Positions 34,371 to 43,355 of a stretch of 64,000 bases of DNA are shown here, piece by piece. The DNA comes from Candidatus Hydrogenedens sp. GTDB lineage: Bacteria; Hydrogenedentota; Hydrogenedentia; Hydrogenedentales; JAEUWI01. The notes below the pieces were generated by a model, which worked only from the letters and a program-made list of their open reading frames with translations, was not told the origin of the DNA and searched no databases. How positions within the stretch are numbered: the stretch's first letter is position 1; each line of letters begins with the position of its first letter. The position numbers and the translations under genes were made by a program. The stretch spans positions 1-64,000 of the forward strand of contig WGMK01000019.1 of assembly GCA_016125095.1 (NCBI GenBank), written 5' to 3'.

Positions 34371-35398
34371 GCCTCCGACGGAATCCCGTCCTGCCGGCCA
34401 GCTTTTCCACATCGACTTACCCGCGAGCCGTGCGACTCTGGGCATCGCTGGCTGCGATGGTCTTGCTGCCATGCGCAGCGCACGCCGACGACACGCTTCG
34501 TTTCGCTAAACAAGAGTCGTCCCTGACGGCCTACCTTGGCGAACATCCGCTGCTCACCTACGTCTGGCAGGACGACGCCCTGCCGCGTCCGTATTTCCGC
34601 GATGTGTTCGCGCTGGACGGCGAACGCATCACCCGCAGCTATCCGCCCGATCCGGTGCGCGACAAGGGCAACGACGACCACGCGGACTTCCATCCCGGCA
34701 TCTGGCTGGCCTTCGGCGATCTCGGCGACGTGGATTTCTGGCGGCTGAAGGGCCGCGTGCGGCACCTCGGCTTCGAGACGGAGCCGGTCGTCGCCAATGG
34801 CGGCGGTTCCTTCACCGTGCGCAACCGCTACGAATCCCTCGACGACCCGCCGCGCGTGGTGGCCGAGGAAATCTGCCGCTACACGATTCACTGCGACGCA
34901 AATCCGCCGTATCACGGCTACTATCTCACTGCGAAGTCCTACTTCACCGCGCCGCCAGGCACCGCCTTCGGCGATCAGGAAGAAATGGGCCTCGGCATCC
35001 GCCTCGACACGCCGCTCGCAGTGCGGCAGGGCGGCAGCATCCAAAACGATCAGGGCGGTCAAGACGAAGCCGGAACGTGGGGGAGTACCGCCGGCTGGTG
35101 CGTCGCGGAAGGGCACATCGGAAATAAACGCGTCGGCGCCCTGCTGTCCACCGGACCGGACAACTTCCGCGCTGCCTGGTTCCACAACCGCGACTACGGG
35201 CTGATGGTGGCCAATCCCTTCGGCAAGAAAGCCATGACCGGCCCGGACGATCCCGCCGTATTCCCCGACAGCACGCCCATTCCCAAAGAGGGCCTGACGC
35301 TTTCCTTCGCACTGTATCTCTTTAGCGAACCGGCTTCCGAAAGCTCCGCGTTTGCGAAGCACCACGAAGCCAGCCTGGAAATGCTAACCCGCGAGTAA
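34337..35398 (+). CDS. PmoA/DUF6807-family secreted protein
   Basis: The proposed GTG follows GAGGAG at six bases. A later GTG (34430) or ATG (34460) would start right at the signal peptide (RLWASLAAMVLLPCAAHADD). With the first start the product is 353 residues with an unusually long n-region. The mature part has YVWQDDALPRPYFRDVFAL, NDDHADFHPGIWLAFGD and WHN-type segments (AAWFHNRDYGLMVANPFG), as in DUF6807 proteins of Planctomycetota and relatives, often called 'methane oxygenase PmoA' in error. Its function is unknown; it often sits with sugar-acting genes. The 3' end overlaps a convergent oxidoreductase gene by 15 bases. Confidence 0.72.
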   Translation: MIRSIALALNCRLRRNPVLPASFSTSTYPRAVRLWASLAAMVLLPCAAHADDTLRFAKQESSLTAYLGEHPLLTYVWQDDALPRPYFRDVFALDGERITRSYPPDPVRDKGNDDHADFHPGIWLAFGDLGDVDFWRLKGRVRHLGFETEPVVANGGGSFTVRNRYESLDDPPRVVAEEICRYTIHCDANPPYHGYYLTAKSYFTAPPGTAFGDQEEMGLGIRLDTPLAVRQGGSIQNDQGGQDEAGTWGSTAGWCVAEGHIGNKRVGALLSTGPDNFRAAWFHNRDYGLMVANPFGKKAMTGPDDPAVFPDSTPIPKEGLTLSFALYLFSEPASESSAFAKHHEASLEMLTRE

Positions 35399-36583
35399 CT
35401 GCAACTGGCGCAGGCCGTAGGCCTCGCGATACTCGTAACCCATCAGGGTATTGGCGGCACTGTCGTCCGAACGCCCCGACTCCGGATCAATCGTCAGGCG
35501 TTTTCCTACGCGCGAGGCGATATTGCCGAGGTTACAGAGCGTGGCCGAATCGGCGCAGGACGCGATGGGCGCGTCGAGGCCGGAGGGATCCTCCGCCATT
35601 ACGCACGCGATAAAATTCCGCATGTGCTCAGCAATGTCCTGCGTGCCGCCGACCTCGCGGCGTTCGCCGTCCTTGAAGCGCGCCTCGCAGCCTTTCCGGC
35701 CGATAGAGAGGATGCCGTTATCGCCGTAGAACACCACGCCGTTGTCGTGCCCCTCGAGCGGATACGGCGTCCAAAGCCGCATTTCGTACAGCAGGTAGCA
35801 GTCGTCGTACTCGAAGGTCACCACCTGGGTATCCGGGGTCTCGTGGTCGTCGTCGTAAAACAACTGACCGCCCGAGGCGCTCACCGCCTTCGGCAGGCCC
35901 TGGCCCAGTCCCCAGCGCGCCACATCGACCTGATGTATCCCGTCGTTCACCATGTCGCCGCCGCCGTACTCCCAATACCAGTGCCAGTTGTAATGCCAGC
36001 GATTCAGGGTAAAGGGGCGCACCGGCGCGGGGCCCAGCCACAAGTCGTAGTCCACGCCGTCGGGCTGGGACGATTCCGGCACCCGGCCGATAGGACCGCG
36101 AAGCTGGTGGTTGATGGCCTTCGCCATCCGAATCTTCCCGAGCTCGCCCGACTGCAGAAATGCGATGCCGTCCTTGATGCCCGTGCTGCCGCGCGATTGG
36201 GTGCCATGCTGTACGCATTTCCCCGAGGCATGCGCCGCCGCGGTCAGCATGCGCGCCTCATCCACGGTGTGCGAGCAGGGCTTCTCGACATACACATGTT
36301 TGCCCGCCTGCAGCGCGAACACCGCAATCGGCGTGTGCCAGTGGTCCGGCGTCACCACGGATACCGAATCAATCGTCGGATCATCCAGCACACGTCGGAA
36401 GTCGGCCTCGGCGCGGGCGCCATCGCTCGCCATGCTGAGGCCCTTCGCGCGGCGTTCGGGGTCCAAATCGCACACCGCCGCCACCTCGCAATCCGCCATA
36501 TCGGCAAACACCCGGATATGCTGCTGGCCCTGCCCGCCGCAGCCAATCACCGCATGCCGCACCCGTTCCGATGTATCCGCCAT
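35384..36583 (-). CDS. Gfo/Idh/MocA-family oxidoreductase
   Basis: The 399-residue product opens with a Rossmann motif, HAVIGCGGQGQQHIRVFADM, and has VSVVTPDHWHTPIAVFAL followed by KHVYVEKPCSHTVDEA, the conserved Glu-Lys-Pro that carries the catalytic lysine. The C-terminal half has DYDLWLGPAP, WYWEYGGGDMVNDGIHQVDVARWG and GLRQLQLL. Members oxidise or dehydrate sugars and inositols with NAD(P). No twin-arginine or other signal peptide is present, unlike many planctomycete relatives that are exported. The substrate is unknown; its convergent neighbour is a DUF6807 protein, a frequent companion. Confidence 0.88.
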   Translation of the reverse strand: MADTSERVRHAVIGCGGQGQQHIRVFADMADCEVAAVCDLDPERRAKGLSMASDGARAEADFRRVLDDPTIDSVSVVTPDHWHTPIAVFALQAGKHVYVEKPCSHTVDEARMLTAAAHASGKCVQHGTQSRGSTGIKDGIAFLQSGELGKIRMAKAINHQLRGPIGRVPESSQPDGVDYDLWLGPAPVRPFTLNRWHYNWHWYWEYGGGDMVNDGIHQVDVARWGLGQGLPKAVSASGGQLFYDDDHETPDTQVVTFEYDDCYLLYEMRLWTPYPLEGHDNGVVFYGDNGILSIGRKGCEARFKDGERREVGGTQDIAEHMRNFIACVMAEDPSGLDAPIASCADSATLCNLGNIASRVGKRLTIDPESGRSDDSAANTLMGYEYREAYGLRQLQLLAG

Positions 36584-36657
36584 GACGCCGTCCTCCCGAA
36601 GTATTTGACGTCAGGATGGCGACATGGGGGAATGAATGCAAACGGATTCATACCCCT

Positions 36658-36686
36658 TGACAAACCGGACCGCCCCTGCTATTTTA
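36658..36686 (+). promoter_or_regulatory. Sigma70-like promoter for the R2-like oxidase
   Basis: A perfect TTGACA, a 17-base spacer and TATTTT lie about 55 bp before the start codon, in a short AT-rich patch. Confidence 0.6.
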
Positions 36687-36740
36687 TAACAACCGTTCTA
36701 AATAGAATCCCCGCGCTTGGGGCCTGAGGAGGATGACGAC

Positions 36741-37664
36741 ATGGCGGTATCGATGGAATCGACGCGCGAACGCTACACGACGACTACCCGGGGCCTGCGC
36801 CGCGATATTCCGCCGATGCTGTTGTACGAACGCGCGAAGAAGCTGGGGGTGTGGAACCCGAGCGATATCGACTTCACGCAGGACAAGGCCGATTTCGCCG
36901 CCATGACCGACGGCCAGCGCGACATGCTGTTGCGTCTTACGTCGTTCTTCGTGAGCGGGGAGGAAGCCGTCACCATCGACCTCCTGCCGCTCATCAACGT
37001 CGTCGCGCAGGAAGGCCGGCTCGAGGAAGAGATGTACCTGACGACCTTCCTCTGGGAAGAGGGCAAGCACGTCGATTTCTTCTCGCGCTTCCTCGATGAA
37101 GTCTGCGGCAGCCCGACGCACCTGCACGAATACCGCAGCAGCAGCTACCGGACGATCATCGGCGAAGCACTGCCCTCGGCGATGAACGCGCTTCGCACCG
37201 ACCATTCCCCGGCGGCCGTCGCACGCGCTTCGTCGGTCTACAACATGGTGGTCGAGGGGATGCTCGCGGAAACGGGCTACTACGCGTATTTCACGATCAT
37301 GGACAAGTACAACATCCTGCCCGGCCAGCGCCAGGGCATCGCCAAGCTCAAACAGGACGAGTCGCGTCACATTGCGTACGGCGTCTATCTGCTCAGCCGC
37401 CTGATGTCGGAGAACCCGGAGGTGTGGGAGGTGGTGGAATCCACCATGAACGAACTCCTGATGCCGGGCCTCGGGGTCATCGATGAAATCTTCAGCGTCT
37501 ACGAACCCGATCCCATGCCCTTCGACGTGTCCAAGGAAGACTTCATGAACTACGCTGCCGGGCAGTTCCAGAAGCGCATGAGCCGCGTCGAGCGGTCGCG
37601 CGGGCTGACACTCGAGCAGATCAACAAGGAATCCAAGGCCATCATCGAAAACGATGATGCGTGA
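36741..37664 (+). CDS. R2-like ligand-binding oxidase (R2lox)
   Basis: The start MAVSMESTRERYTTTTRGLR was chosen for GAGGAGG about eight bases upstream. The 307-residue ferritin-like four-helix protein has all R2lox metal ligands in register: Glu74 (in SGEEAV), Glu107 and His110 (LWEEGKH), Glu172 (VVEGML), and Glu207 and His210 (QDESRHIAYG). Val77 and Tyr167 lie at the positions of the Tyr-Val ether cross-link that marks the family, and fix the family call against ribonucleotide reductase R2. R2lox proteins hold a Mn/Fe site with a bound fatty acid and activate O2; their substrate is unknown. It is transcribed from its own promoter toward a FadL-type lipid channel gene on the other strand. 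Confidence 0.92.
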   Translation: MAVSMESTRERYTTTTRGLRRDIPPMLLYERAKKLGVWNPSDIDFTQDKADFAAMTDGQRDMLLRLTSFFVSGEEAVTIDLLPLINVVAQEGRLEEEMYLTTFLWEEGKHVDFFSRFLDEVCGSPTHLHEYRSSSYRTIIGEALPSAMNALRTDHSPAAVARASSVYNMVVEGMLAETGYYAYFTIMDKYNILPGQRQGIAKLKQDESRHIAYGVYLLSRLMSENPEVWEVVESTMNELLMPGLGVIDEIFSVYEPDPMPFDVSKEDFMNYAAGQFQKRMSRVERSRGLTLEQINKESKAIIENDDA

Positions 37665-37673
37665 TTCGGCCGC

Positions 37674-38888
37674 CTAGAATTCCGCCGAGTACTGCACCGT
37701 CAGGTCCGCTTCCTGGTACGCGATGCGCGTGCCCCGTCCGAGCTTGGAGAAGAGATCGCCTCGTCCGCTTTCATAGGCCTCTTCCGACAGCGAAAAACTC
37801 AGTGCGGCGTGCAGCGCCTGTCCGCGCGGAAGGTTCCGCGTGACGCCTGCAGCCAGGTGCCACTCCGCAATGGCGGGCGTGAGGAAGTTCGCGAAGGCGG
37901 TGTCCTCGCGCACGGGCGCGCGACCATAGGTGATGCCGCCGCGAATCGCCCAGCGTTCATTCACCGCCCAATTCGCGCCGAACTTCACCGTGTGCGAATC
38001 GCGCCAGCCCAGCCCGTTCTGCGTCGCCTTCCGGCCCAGCTGCCCGATGCTGTCCCAATCCATCCACTTGTAGTCGAGCAGCAATTCCACGTCGGGACGC
38101 GGCCTGAACCCCACGCCCACCTGCACCTTCTGGGGCAGGTCGAACCGCGAGCGAAGCACGTCGTTGCGGTACTTTTCGTATTGCTGCGTCCAGATACGCG
38201 AGTGGAAGGCCGCGCCCAGACTCCACTTGTCCGCGCGTTTGTGCACCGACAAGATGTAGCCGACCCCGTACGAGACATCCCATTCGTTGTCCGCTTCGGC
38301 CTCACGCAGGGACAGGCTTACCGAATCGGTGCGGAATCTCGAGGCCGTAGGTACCACGCCCGCGCCGATAGCCCATCCATCGCCAAGTGGATAGGCGTAG
38401 GTTATCGGAAACTTCACCACCTCGAACTCCGAACTGCGGTCGCCATTGCCCAGCCAGCCGAACGTGCTGCGCGGATCCCCATAGGTCAGCCGGTTCCCCT
38501 GCGTCCCGAAGAGGCCGCCCCCGAGTACGCCGCCGCCCAGGGGCAGCGTGGCGCCCATCGCGGGTATGGCCACCCATTGGGTATTGCGCTGCTCGCCGCC
38601 CAGCGTGTTCGCCACCAGCGGGAATCCGCTCACCTTTCCCTCGGTGTGGAGATAAAGCACTTCGCCCGAAATATCGATACGCCGCCCGAGTTCCACGGTC
38701 GCGGCAGGATTGAGCGATACCCACGTGGCGTCGTACGCGCTCGCAGCACCCGCTCCCCCGAGGCCGCGCTGTACGGCCCCCAGGGCGAACAGTTCATTGC
38801 CATCGGCCGCATGGACATGGGTGCAGCAGACCACAAGGGCCGCCGCCATTGCCGACCCTATCCAGCCGCATGACTTCAGTTTTGCCAT
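37674..38888 (-). CDS. FadL/TodX-type outer membrane transport protein
   Basis: The ATG has GGAG five bases upstream and gives 404 residues with a signal peptide (MAKLKSCGWIGSAMAAALVV to HAADG). The start of the mature protein, RGLGGAGAASAYDATWVSLN followed by PAA, is the FadL hatch-domain signature. The remainder is beta-rich and ends in Phe (VQYSAEF), as expected of an outer-membrane barrel. FadL proteins let long-chain fatty acids or aromatic hydrocarbons diffuse through the outer membrane. Its 3' end lies 10 bp from that of the R2-like oxidase, a convergent pairing that may be linked through lipid use. Confidence 0.87.
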   Translation of the reverse strand: MAKLKSCGWIGSAMAAALVVCCTHVHAADGNELFALGAVQRGLGGAGAASAYDATWVSLNPAATVELGRRIDISGEVLYLHTEGKVSGFPLVANTLGGEQRNTQWVAIPAMGATLPLGGGVLGGGLFGTQGNRLTYGDPRSTFGWLGNGDRSSEFEVVKFPITYAYPLGDGWAIGAGVVPTASRFRTDSVSLSLREAEADNEWDVSYGVGYILSVHKRADKWSLGAAFHSRIWTQQYEKYRNDVLRSRFDLPQKVQVGVGFRPRPDVELLLDYKWMDWDSIGQLGRKATQNGLGWRDSHTVKFGANWAVNERWAIRGGITYGRAPVREDTAFANFLTPAIAEWHLAAGVTRNLPRGQALHAALSFSLSEEAYESGRGDLFSKLGRGTRIAYQEADLTVQYSAEF

Positions 38889-39050
38889 CGGAATCTCCGA
38901 GGTCCGGGTGAGTGCCGCCGAGCCACAGGGTATACCCTCGGGCAGGCATGCGCCAATTTCGGCCGGACGATATTTCTCTGCCGTGGGCATCCGGCCGATG
39001 GTGTGCTATAGTCCAACACGTTCTAGACAGTTTCACTCGGAGGAGGCCTC

Positions 39051-39767
39051 ATGCACGAGGAATACCAGCGCCCGGCGCCGCTGACCACCGCGGTGCGCGA
39101 GATGCCTGCGCAGGAACGACCGCGCGAGCGGCTGGAGAATGTCGGGGCCGAGGCCCTCCGCGATGCCGAGCTGCTGGCCGTGCTTTTCCGCACGGGCACG
39201 CGGGAAGAGGGCGCGGTCGCGCTGGCCGAGCGCCTATTGCGCCATTTCGATGGCTCGATGCGCCGGGTGGGGCTGGCCTCGCTCGAGGAACTCCAGCAGG
39301 TAAAGGGCGTCGGCCGGGTGAAAGCCATCGAAATCAAGGCCGCGCTCGAACTCGGCCGCCGTTCCGCTGCGCCAGCAGGCGCTCAGCGCGTGAAGATCCG
39401 GACCGCCGAAGACGTCGCGTCCGTCCTCATGGCGAAGTTCCGGTCCTACGAGACTGAGCACTTCAAATGCCTGCTGCTGAATACGAAAAACGAGGTACTA
39501 AAGACGGTCGTGGTCTCGTCAGGTTCTATCGACCAGACGCTGGCGGCACCCATGGATGTCTTCCGGCAGGCTGTGCGCGAGGGTGCTCCGGCCATCATCC
39601 TGGCGCACAACCACCCCAGCGGCGATCCCGAACCTAGCCGTCAGGACATCCAGCTCACCGAGCGCATGAAGAGCGCGGGGGAGATGCTGGGCGTCAGGGT
39701 TTTGGATCACGTGATTTTCGGCGACGGGCGGTTTGTGAGCCTGCAGGAGCGGGGGATGATGGGGTAG
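39051..39767 (+). CDS. radC: DNA repair protein RadC (JAMM metalloprotease fold)
   Basis: The 238-residue product has the N-terminal helix-hairpin-helix VKGVGRVKA (about 84-92) and the metal motif HNHPSGDPEPS with His186, His188 and Asp192. It is complete relative to E. coli RadC and starts MHEEYQRPAPLTT with GGAGG upstream. The true role of RadC proteins is unsettled. Its last 74 bases are also the 3' end of the AI-2E gene on the opposite strand. Confidence 0.95.
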   Translation: MHEEYQRPAPLTTAVREMPAQERPRERLENVGAEALRDAELLAVLFRTGTREEGAVALAERLLRHFDGSMRRVGLASLEELQQVKGVGRVKAIEIKAALELGRRSAAPAGAQRVKIRTAEDVASVLMAKFRSYETEHFKCLLLNTKNEVLKTVVVSSGSIDQTLAAPMDVFRQAVREGAPAIILAHNHPSGDPEPSRQDIQLTERMKSAGEMLGVRVLDHVIFGDGRFVSLQERGMMG

Positions 39768-40938
39768 CGGCTGCCGCCACCGGCTCGCCGAGAAAGAACT
39801 CGGAGCCACGGTAGCGTTCGGCGGCCTCAACGACCAGCACCTTGAGCACGGCCGCCAGCGGCACCGCGAACAGCAGCCCGATGAAGCCGAGCGTGCTGCC
39901 GAATACCATGATGGCCAGAATCACCCAGACGGGGCTGAGGCCGACCGAGTTCCCCATGATGCGCGGCGTAAAGACATTGCCCTCGAGCCCCTGCGCGATA
40001 AGCAGCGTCGCCAGCGCGCCCGCCACGTGCCAGTCGATGCCGTATTCCAACAGGCAGAAGAGCACCGCCGGGCCGATGGTGATGGCGATGCCGAGAAAAG
40101 GCACAAAGCTTGCCGCGCCGCCGAGCAGCGCCAGGGTGAGCCCGAAGGGCACGCCGCTCAGGGTGAAGCCGACAGCATAGCAGCCGCCCAGAAACGCGCA
40201 CACCAGCAATTGCCCCCGCAGCCATCCGCGCAGCTGCTGGTCGATTTGGCCGAATATCCGGTAGCTCGTCCTTCGGAAACGCGGCGGTATCAGCTCGCCA
40301 GCCACCCGGACGATGTGGTCGTAGTCGTTCAGCAGATAGATGGCCACGAAGGCGAACAGTGCGAAGTTGCCGATGAAAAGCACCCCGGCCATGACCGCGT
40401 TCGCCAGGCTGGAAAACACCTCCGCCGCGGTCGCCGTCGCTTTCTGGCCCACGCCGATCATCTCTTGCGCGTGCGACCGGAACAGGTTCTCTGCCGTGTC
40501 GCGCACCAGCTCGCCGAGCTTGTAGGCAATCAGCTGCCGCTCATCGACATCCTCGTCCGAAGCATCCAGCCATCCGAGGTCGACCGCCCACTCGCGCAGC
40601 GGCAGCCGCTCGAGCGCCTGGTCGAATACGCCGTGCTGCGAGGTGGTGGCCAGCTGCATGAACTCGTCGGCCTGCCGCATGATGCTCGGCAGCAGCACCA
40701 GCGGAAGCAAGAGCGAAGCCGCCGTGATGGCCAGCACGATCAGCACGATGGCGAATATGCGTGACCGCTTCCGCGCCTCGAACCAGTCGGCCACCGGATC
40801 GAAGATGTAGGCCACGAGAAACGCGAAGAAGAGGGGAATGAGCACCTGGCTCATGAGATAGCAGAGCACGGCTACGCCGGCCAGCGAGGCGACCAGGGCA
40901 AAGGCCCTGACCCATGGATTCGTGAATACCTGCTTCAT
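39694..40938 (-). CDS. AI-2E family transporter (first copy)
   Basis: The 414-residue protein has about eight membrane helices with a long loop after the second pair. Helical landmarks are VLCYLMSQVLIPLFFAFLVA, GLTLALLGGAASFVPFLGIA and IMGNSVGLSPVWVILAIMVF, as in the AI-2E/UPF0118 family. The C-terminal 35 residues are Pro/Ala/Arg-rich. Family members include Na+/H+ antiporters and the reported AI-2 exporter TqsA; no substrate can be assigned. The 3' end overlaps radC by 74 bases on the other strand, and the overlap falls in the low-complexity tail. Confidence 0.9.
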   Translation of the reverse strand: MKQVFTNPWVRAFALVASLAGVAVLCYLMSQVLIPLFFAFLVAYIFDPVADWFEARKRSRIFAIVLIVLAITAASLLLPLVLLPSIMRQADEFMQLATTSQHGVFDQALERLPLREWAVDLGWLDASDEDVDERQLIAYKLGELVRDTAENLFRSHAQEMIGVGQKATATAAEVFSSLANAVMAGVLFIGNFALFAFVAIYLLNDYDHIVRVAGELIPPRFRRTSYRIFGQIDQQLRGWLRGQLLVCAFLGGCYAVGFTLSGVPFGLTLALLGGAASFVPFLGIAITIGPAVLFCLLEYGIDWHVAGALATLLIAQGLEGNVFTPRIMGNSVGLSPVWVILAIMVFGSTLGFIGLLFAVPLAAVLKVLVVEAAERYRGSEFFLGEPVAAAATPSSPAPAGSQTARRRKSRDPKP

Positions 40939-41059
40939 ACCGTTCCTCGGGCGTCACACACTAGCGGCATGCTAGCACCCCCCACGGGGCCATGCGCAAG
41001 GGTCTTGCATCCCGTTCCGCAAGAGCCTACGATCACCCCCGAAAGGGACTAATCCCCGC

Positions 41060-42139
41060 ATGTTACACTCGAGACAGCTGATTTTATTCGCCCGGCCCGC
41101 GCTACGTTGCGTCGCGCTGGGGGTACTCTGTCTTTGGGCGGGCCACGCGCAGGCCGATTTCCTCCGGCTCAGCTCCGGCGAGACCTTCACAGGCACGCTC
41201 GTACAAGTGAAGCAGGGCCTGCTCAAGTTCAAGACCAGCCTCGCCGGCCAGGTCATGGCCCCCATGAATACCGTGGATGCGCTCGAGAGCGACCGCCCCT
41301 TCGTACTGACCCTGCAGGACAGCTCCTCCCGGTACGGCCGCTTCGTCGCCCTGGATGCGGGGACAGGCCTGCAGCCGGACGGGGGAGAGGCGGCCCCGGT
41401 CAATCTCGCGGATGTTGTCGAGGCCCTGGAAGTACCGGGCGGCAACGCGCCCGGCTGGAAGGCCGAGGCGTCACTGAATGCCCAGGGGAGGACCGGTATC
41501 AAGGACTCCCTGGAGCCCTCGGTGCGGCTCGATCTCCGTGGACCCGACAACGGCGGCGGCGCCATTAATCTGAATATGGAGGTCGATCGCGCCGACGCGG
41601 GTCAGTTTCCGGCGTACTTCCGCGCTGGTGCGGAACGCGTTCCGGGCGAAGGAACGGGCCTGTATCTCTCGCTTGACTCCGAACGCGTCACCAACCGCGC
41701 CCTCGAGTGGCGTACCGGCCTCACGCTGGGCGTGGGGCGCTGGATGCACGCTTGGAACGGTACCCCGTGGCTGCTGACCGTGGGGCTGCAACCCACCTAC
41801 GAGCGATGGGGCCTCGATGATTTGGTCGCCGCGGAGGAAGTTCCCGATACCTGGGCCGATCGGGCGGAATCGACCGGCCGGCTGAATCTCTTGTTCGGCG
41901 CGCGCTTTGGCGTGCAGGTGGGAGAGAAGACCGAGATCGGGCAGCGATTTACCCTTGCGCCCGACCTGCTCGCCCCGGGCGACTGGCGCGCGAGCTCCGA
42001 GACCGAACTCGCCCGGACACTTTCTGATAACCTGCGGCTTCGATTGCACCTGCTTCTTGAATACACTAGCGACCCGCTTGTAGCGCCCGCCGATCCGTGG
42101 AGCGCCAGCCTGGGCGCGGGTGTGGCCTTCGAATTTTAG
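41060..42139 (+). CDS. DUF481-type outer-membrane beta-barrel protein
   Basis: The 359-residue protein has a signal peptide (LGVLCLWAGHAQA) and then an LSSGETFTGTLVQVKQGLLK element, typical of the N-terminal SH3-like segment of YdiY/DUF481 proteins. The rest alternates strands with GRTG and WRTGLTLGVGRW phrases, and the last residue is Phe (GAGVAFEF). DUF481 proteins are predicted outer-membrane barrels of unknown substrate. The next gene starts 14 bp downstream. Confidence 0.78.
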   Translation: MLHSRQLILFARPALRCVALGVLCLWAGHAQADFLRLSSGETFTGTLVQVKQGLLKFKTSLAGQVMAPMNTVDALESDRPFVLTLQDSSSRYGRFVALDAGTGLQPDGGEAAPVNLADVVEALEVPGGNAPGWKAEASLNAQGRTGIKDSLEPSVRLDLRGPDNGGGAINLNMEVDRADAGQFPAYFRAGAERVPGEGTGLYLSLDSERVTNRALEWRTGLTLGVGRWMHAWNGTPWLLTVGLQPTYERWGLDDLVAAEEVPDTWADRAESTGRLNLLFGARFGVQVGEKTEIGQRFTLAPDLLAPGDWRASSETELARTLSDNLRLRLHLLLEYTSDPLVAPADPWSASLGAGVAFEF

Positions 42140-42153
42140 TTTCAGGAGTCTCC

Positions 42154-43227
42154 ATGTCCAAATCATCCGGGGCAGCCCAAGCGCAGCCCGTACTGCAATC
42201 GCCGGGCCTCGCGCGCCTGGCGCGTCTGCTCGAAGTCGGCCTCGGCCTGTTCTTTCTCTTCGCGGCCTTTCTGAAGTTCCGGGACGCGAATGCCTTCGTG
42301 CCGCTCATGCACGTCTACGTCTACGGCACGCCTTTCGACAGCGCCACGCTCAAGGGCATCGCCGCGCTTGTCACCATCTTCTTCGAGACGGCCCTCGGCG
42401 TGGGCATGCTGGTCGGGCTGCATTACCGGTTCATCGTGCTCGCGCTGACCATCGCCATGCTGGTCTTTTTCACGGGCGTTGTCATGCTGGTCTGGCCGGA
42501 AGATTGCGGCTGCTTGCCCGGTATCAAGGTCGGACCGCCCGCCACGATCGCAAAGAACATCGTCATGGCTGTGGCCGCGGTTGTGATCATGCGGCTGCTG
42601 TACCGGGGCGCCGGCCGTATTCCAGCCGATACGCTTTTCCTGCCCAAGGTGGCCATCACCTTGGCCGCCGGGCTGGGGGCGGCGCTCTACTCGTATCCGC
42701 AGATTTTTCAGGGATCAACCACGCCTCCGCCGCCCTTGGCCGAAGTCGCTCCCGCCGCATCGACGGCCACCGGCACGCCCGAGCCGGCGCCGGTGGCAGC
42801 GCCCGGACCCTACAGCGGTATCGAGATTACCTCCGACCTGACCGGTGAAACCTACAACCTCGGCAAGGGAGAGTATCTCGTCGCGTCACTGAGTATGGTC
42901 TGCGATCACTGCATGGCCTCGGTGCCGGGCTTGAACCAACTCCTCCGTCCCGATTTGCCCCCGCTGGTCGGCCTCGGCTACGAACCGCAGCCTGGCGATC
43001 TCGATACCTTCCTGATCGAAACGCAAGCCATGTTCCCCATCTACAACCTGGGCAGCAACTTTCTGGAATTCAGCCAGTTTATCGGCCAGTCGCCGCCGCG
43101 TCTTGCCTTCGTAATCGACGGCCACGAGGTCACCCATTGGGACTGGAAAGACGCCATGCCGCCCGAGGACGAGATCCTTTCCGGCATCCAGCAGGCCCGC
43201 GAAGAACGTGCCGGAGGCGCTTCCTAG
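42154..43227 (+). CDS. MauE/DoxX-like membrane protein with C-terminal thioredoxin-like part
   Basis: The start MSKSSGAAQAQPVL has CAGGAG seven bases upstream and gives 357 residues. Four membrane helices lie at about 25-45, 65-85, 90-112 and 130-150, in the DoxX/MauE layout (GLGLFFLFAAFLKFRDANAF). They are followed by a cysteine pair DCGCLPG. After a Pro/Ala-rich linker, the C-terminal 150 residues resemble a periplasmic thioredoxin-like domain with VCDHCMASVPG, a C-x-x-C site. MauE-type proteins support thiol-disulfide or quinone chemistry. Membrane quinone-linked disulfide exchange with the fused CxxC domain is my inference. Confidence 0.72.
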   Translation: MSKSSGAAQAQPVLQSPGLARLARLLEVGLGLFFLFAAFLKFRDANAFVPLMHVYVYGTPFDSATLKGIAALVTIFFETALGVGMLVGLHYRFIVLALTIAMLVFFTGVVMLVWPEDCGCLPGIKVGPPATIAKNIVMAVAAVVIMRLLYRGAGRIPADTLFLPKVAITLAAGLGAALYSYPQIFQGSTTPPPPLAEVAPAASTATGTPEPAPVAAPGPYSGIEITSDLTGETYNLGKGEYLVASLSMVCDHCMASVPGLNQLLRPDLPPLVGLGYEPQPGDLDTFLIETQAMFPIYNLGSNFLEFSQFIGQSPPRLAFVIDGHEVTHWDWKDAMPPEDEILSGIQQAREERAGGAS

Positions 43228-43355
43228 GCTTGCAACCCCGCTGATCCTTTGGTATCATCGCGCGCCTTGACGGCCGCAGAAACGGGCTGAATCTGCAGCG
43301 AACGTCATCCAGCGGAACGTTAAAAACGTCAACGCCTTATGAAAGGGCGGCCAAC

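Noticed and set aside
34337..35398. DUF6807 protein as a methane monooxygenase subunit (PmoA)
   Set aside because: The name is a database carry-over: the protein is soluble and secreted, with no membrane helices or PmoB/PmoC partners.
39694..40938. AI-2E genes as quorum-sensing exporters
   Set aside because: The family name alone does not support AI-2 export; no luxS or lsr genes are in the window, so only the family is stated.
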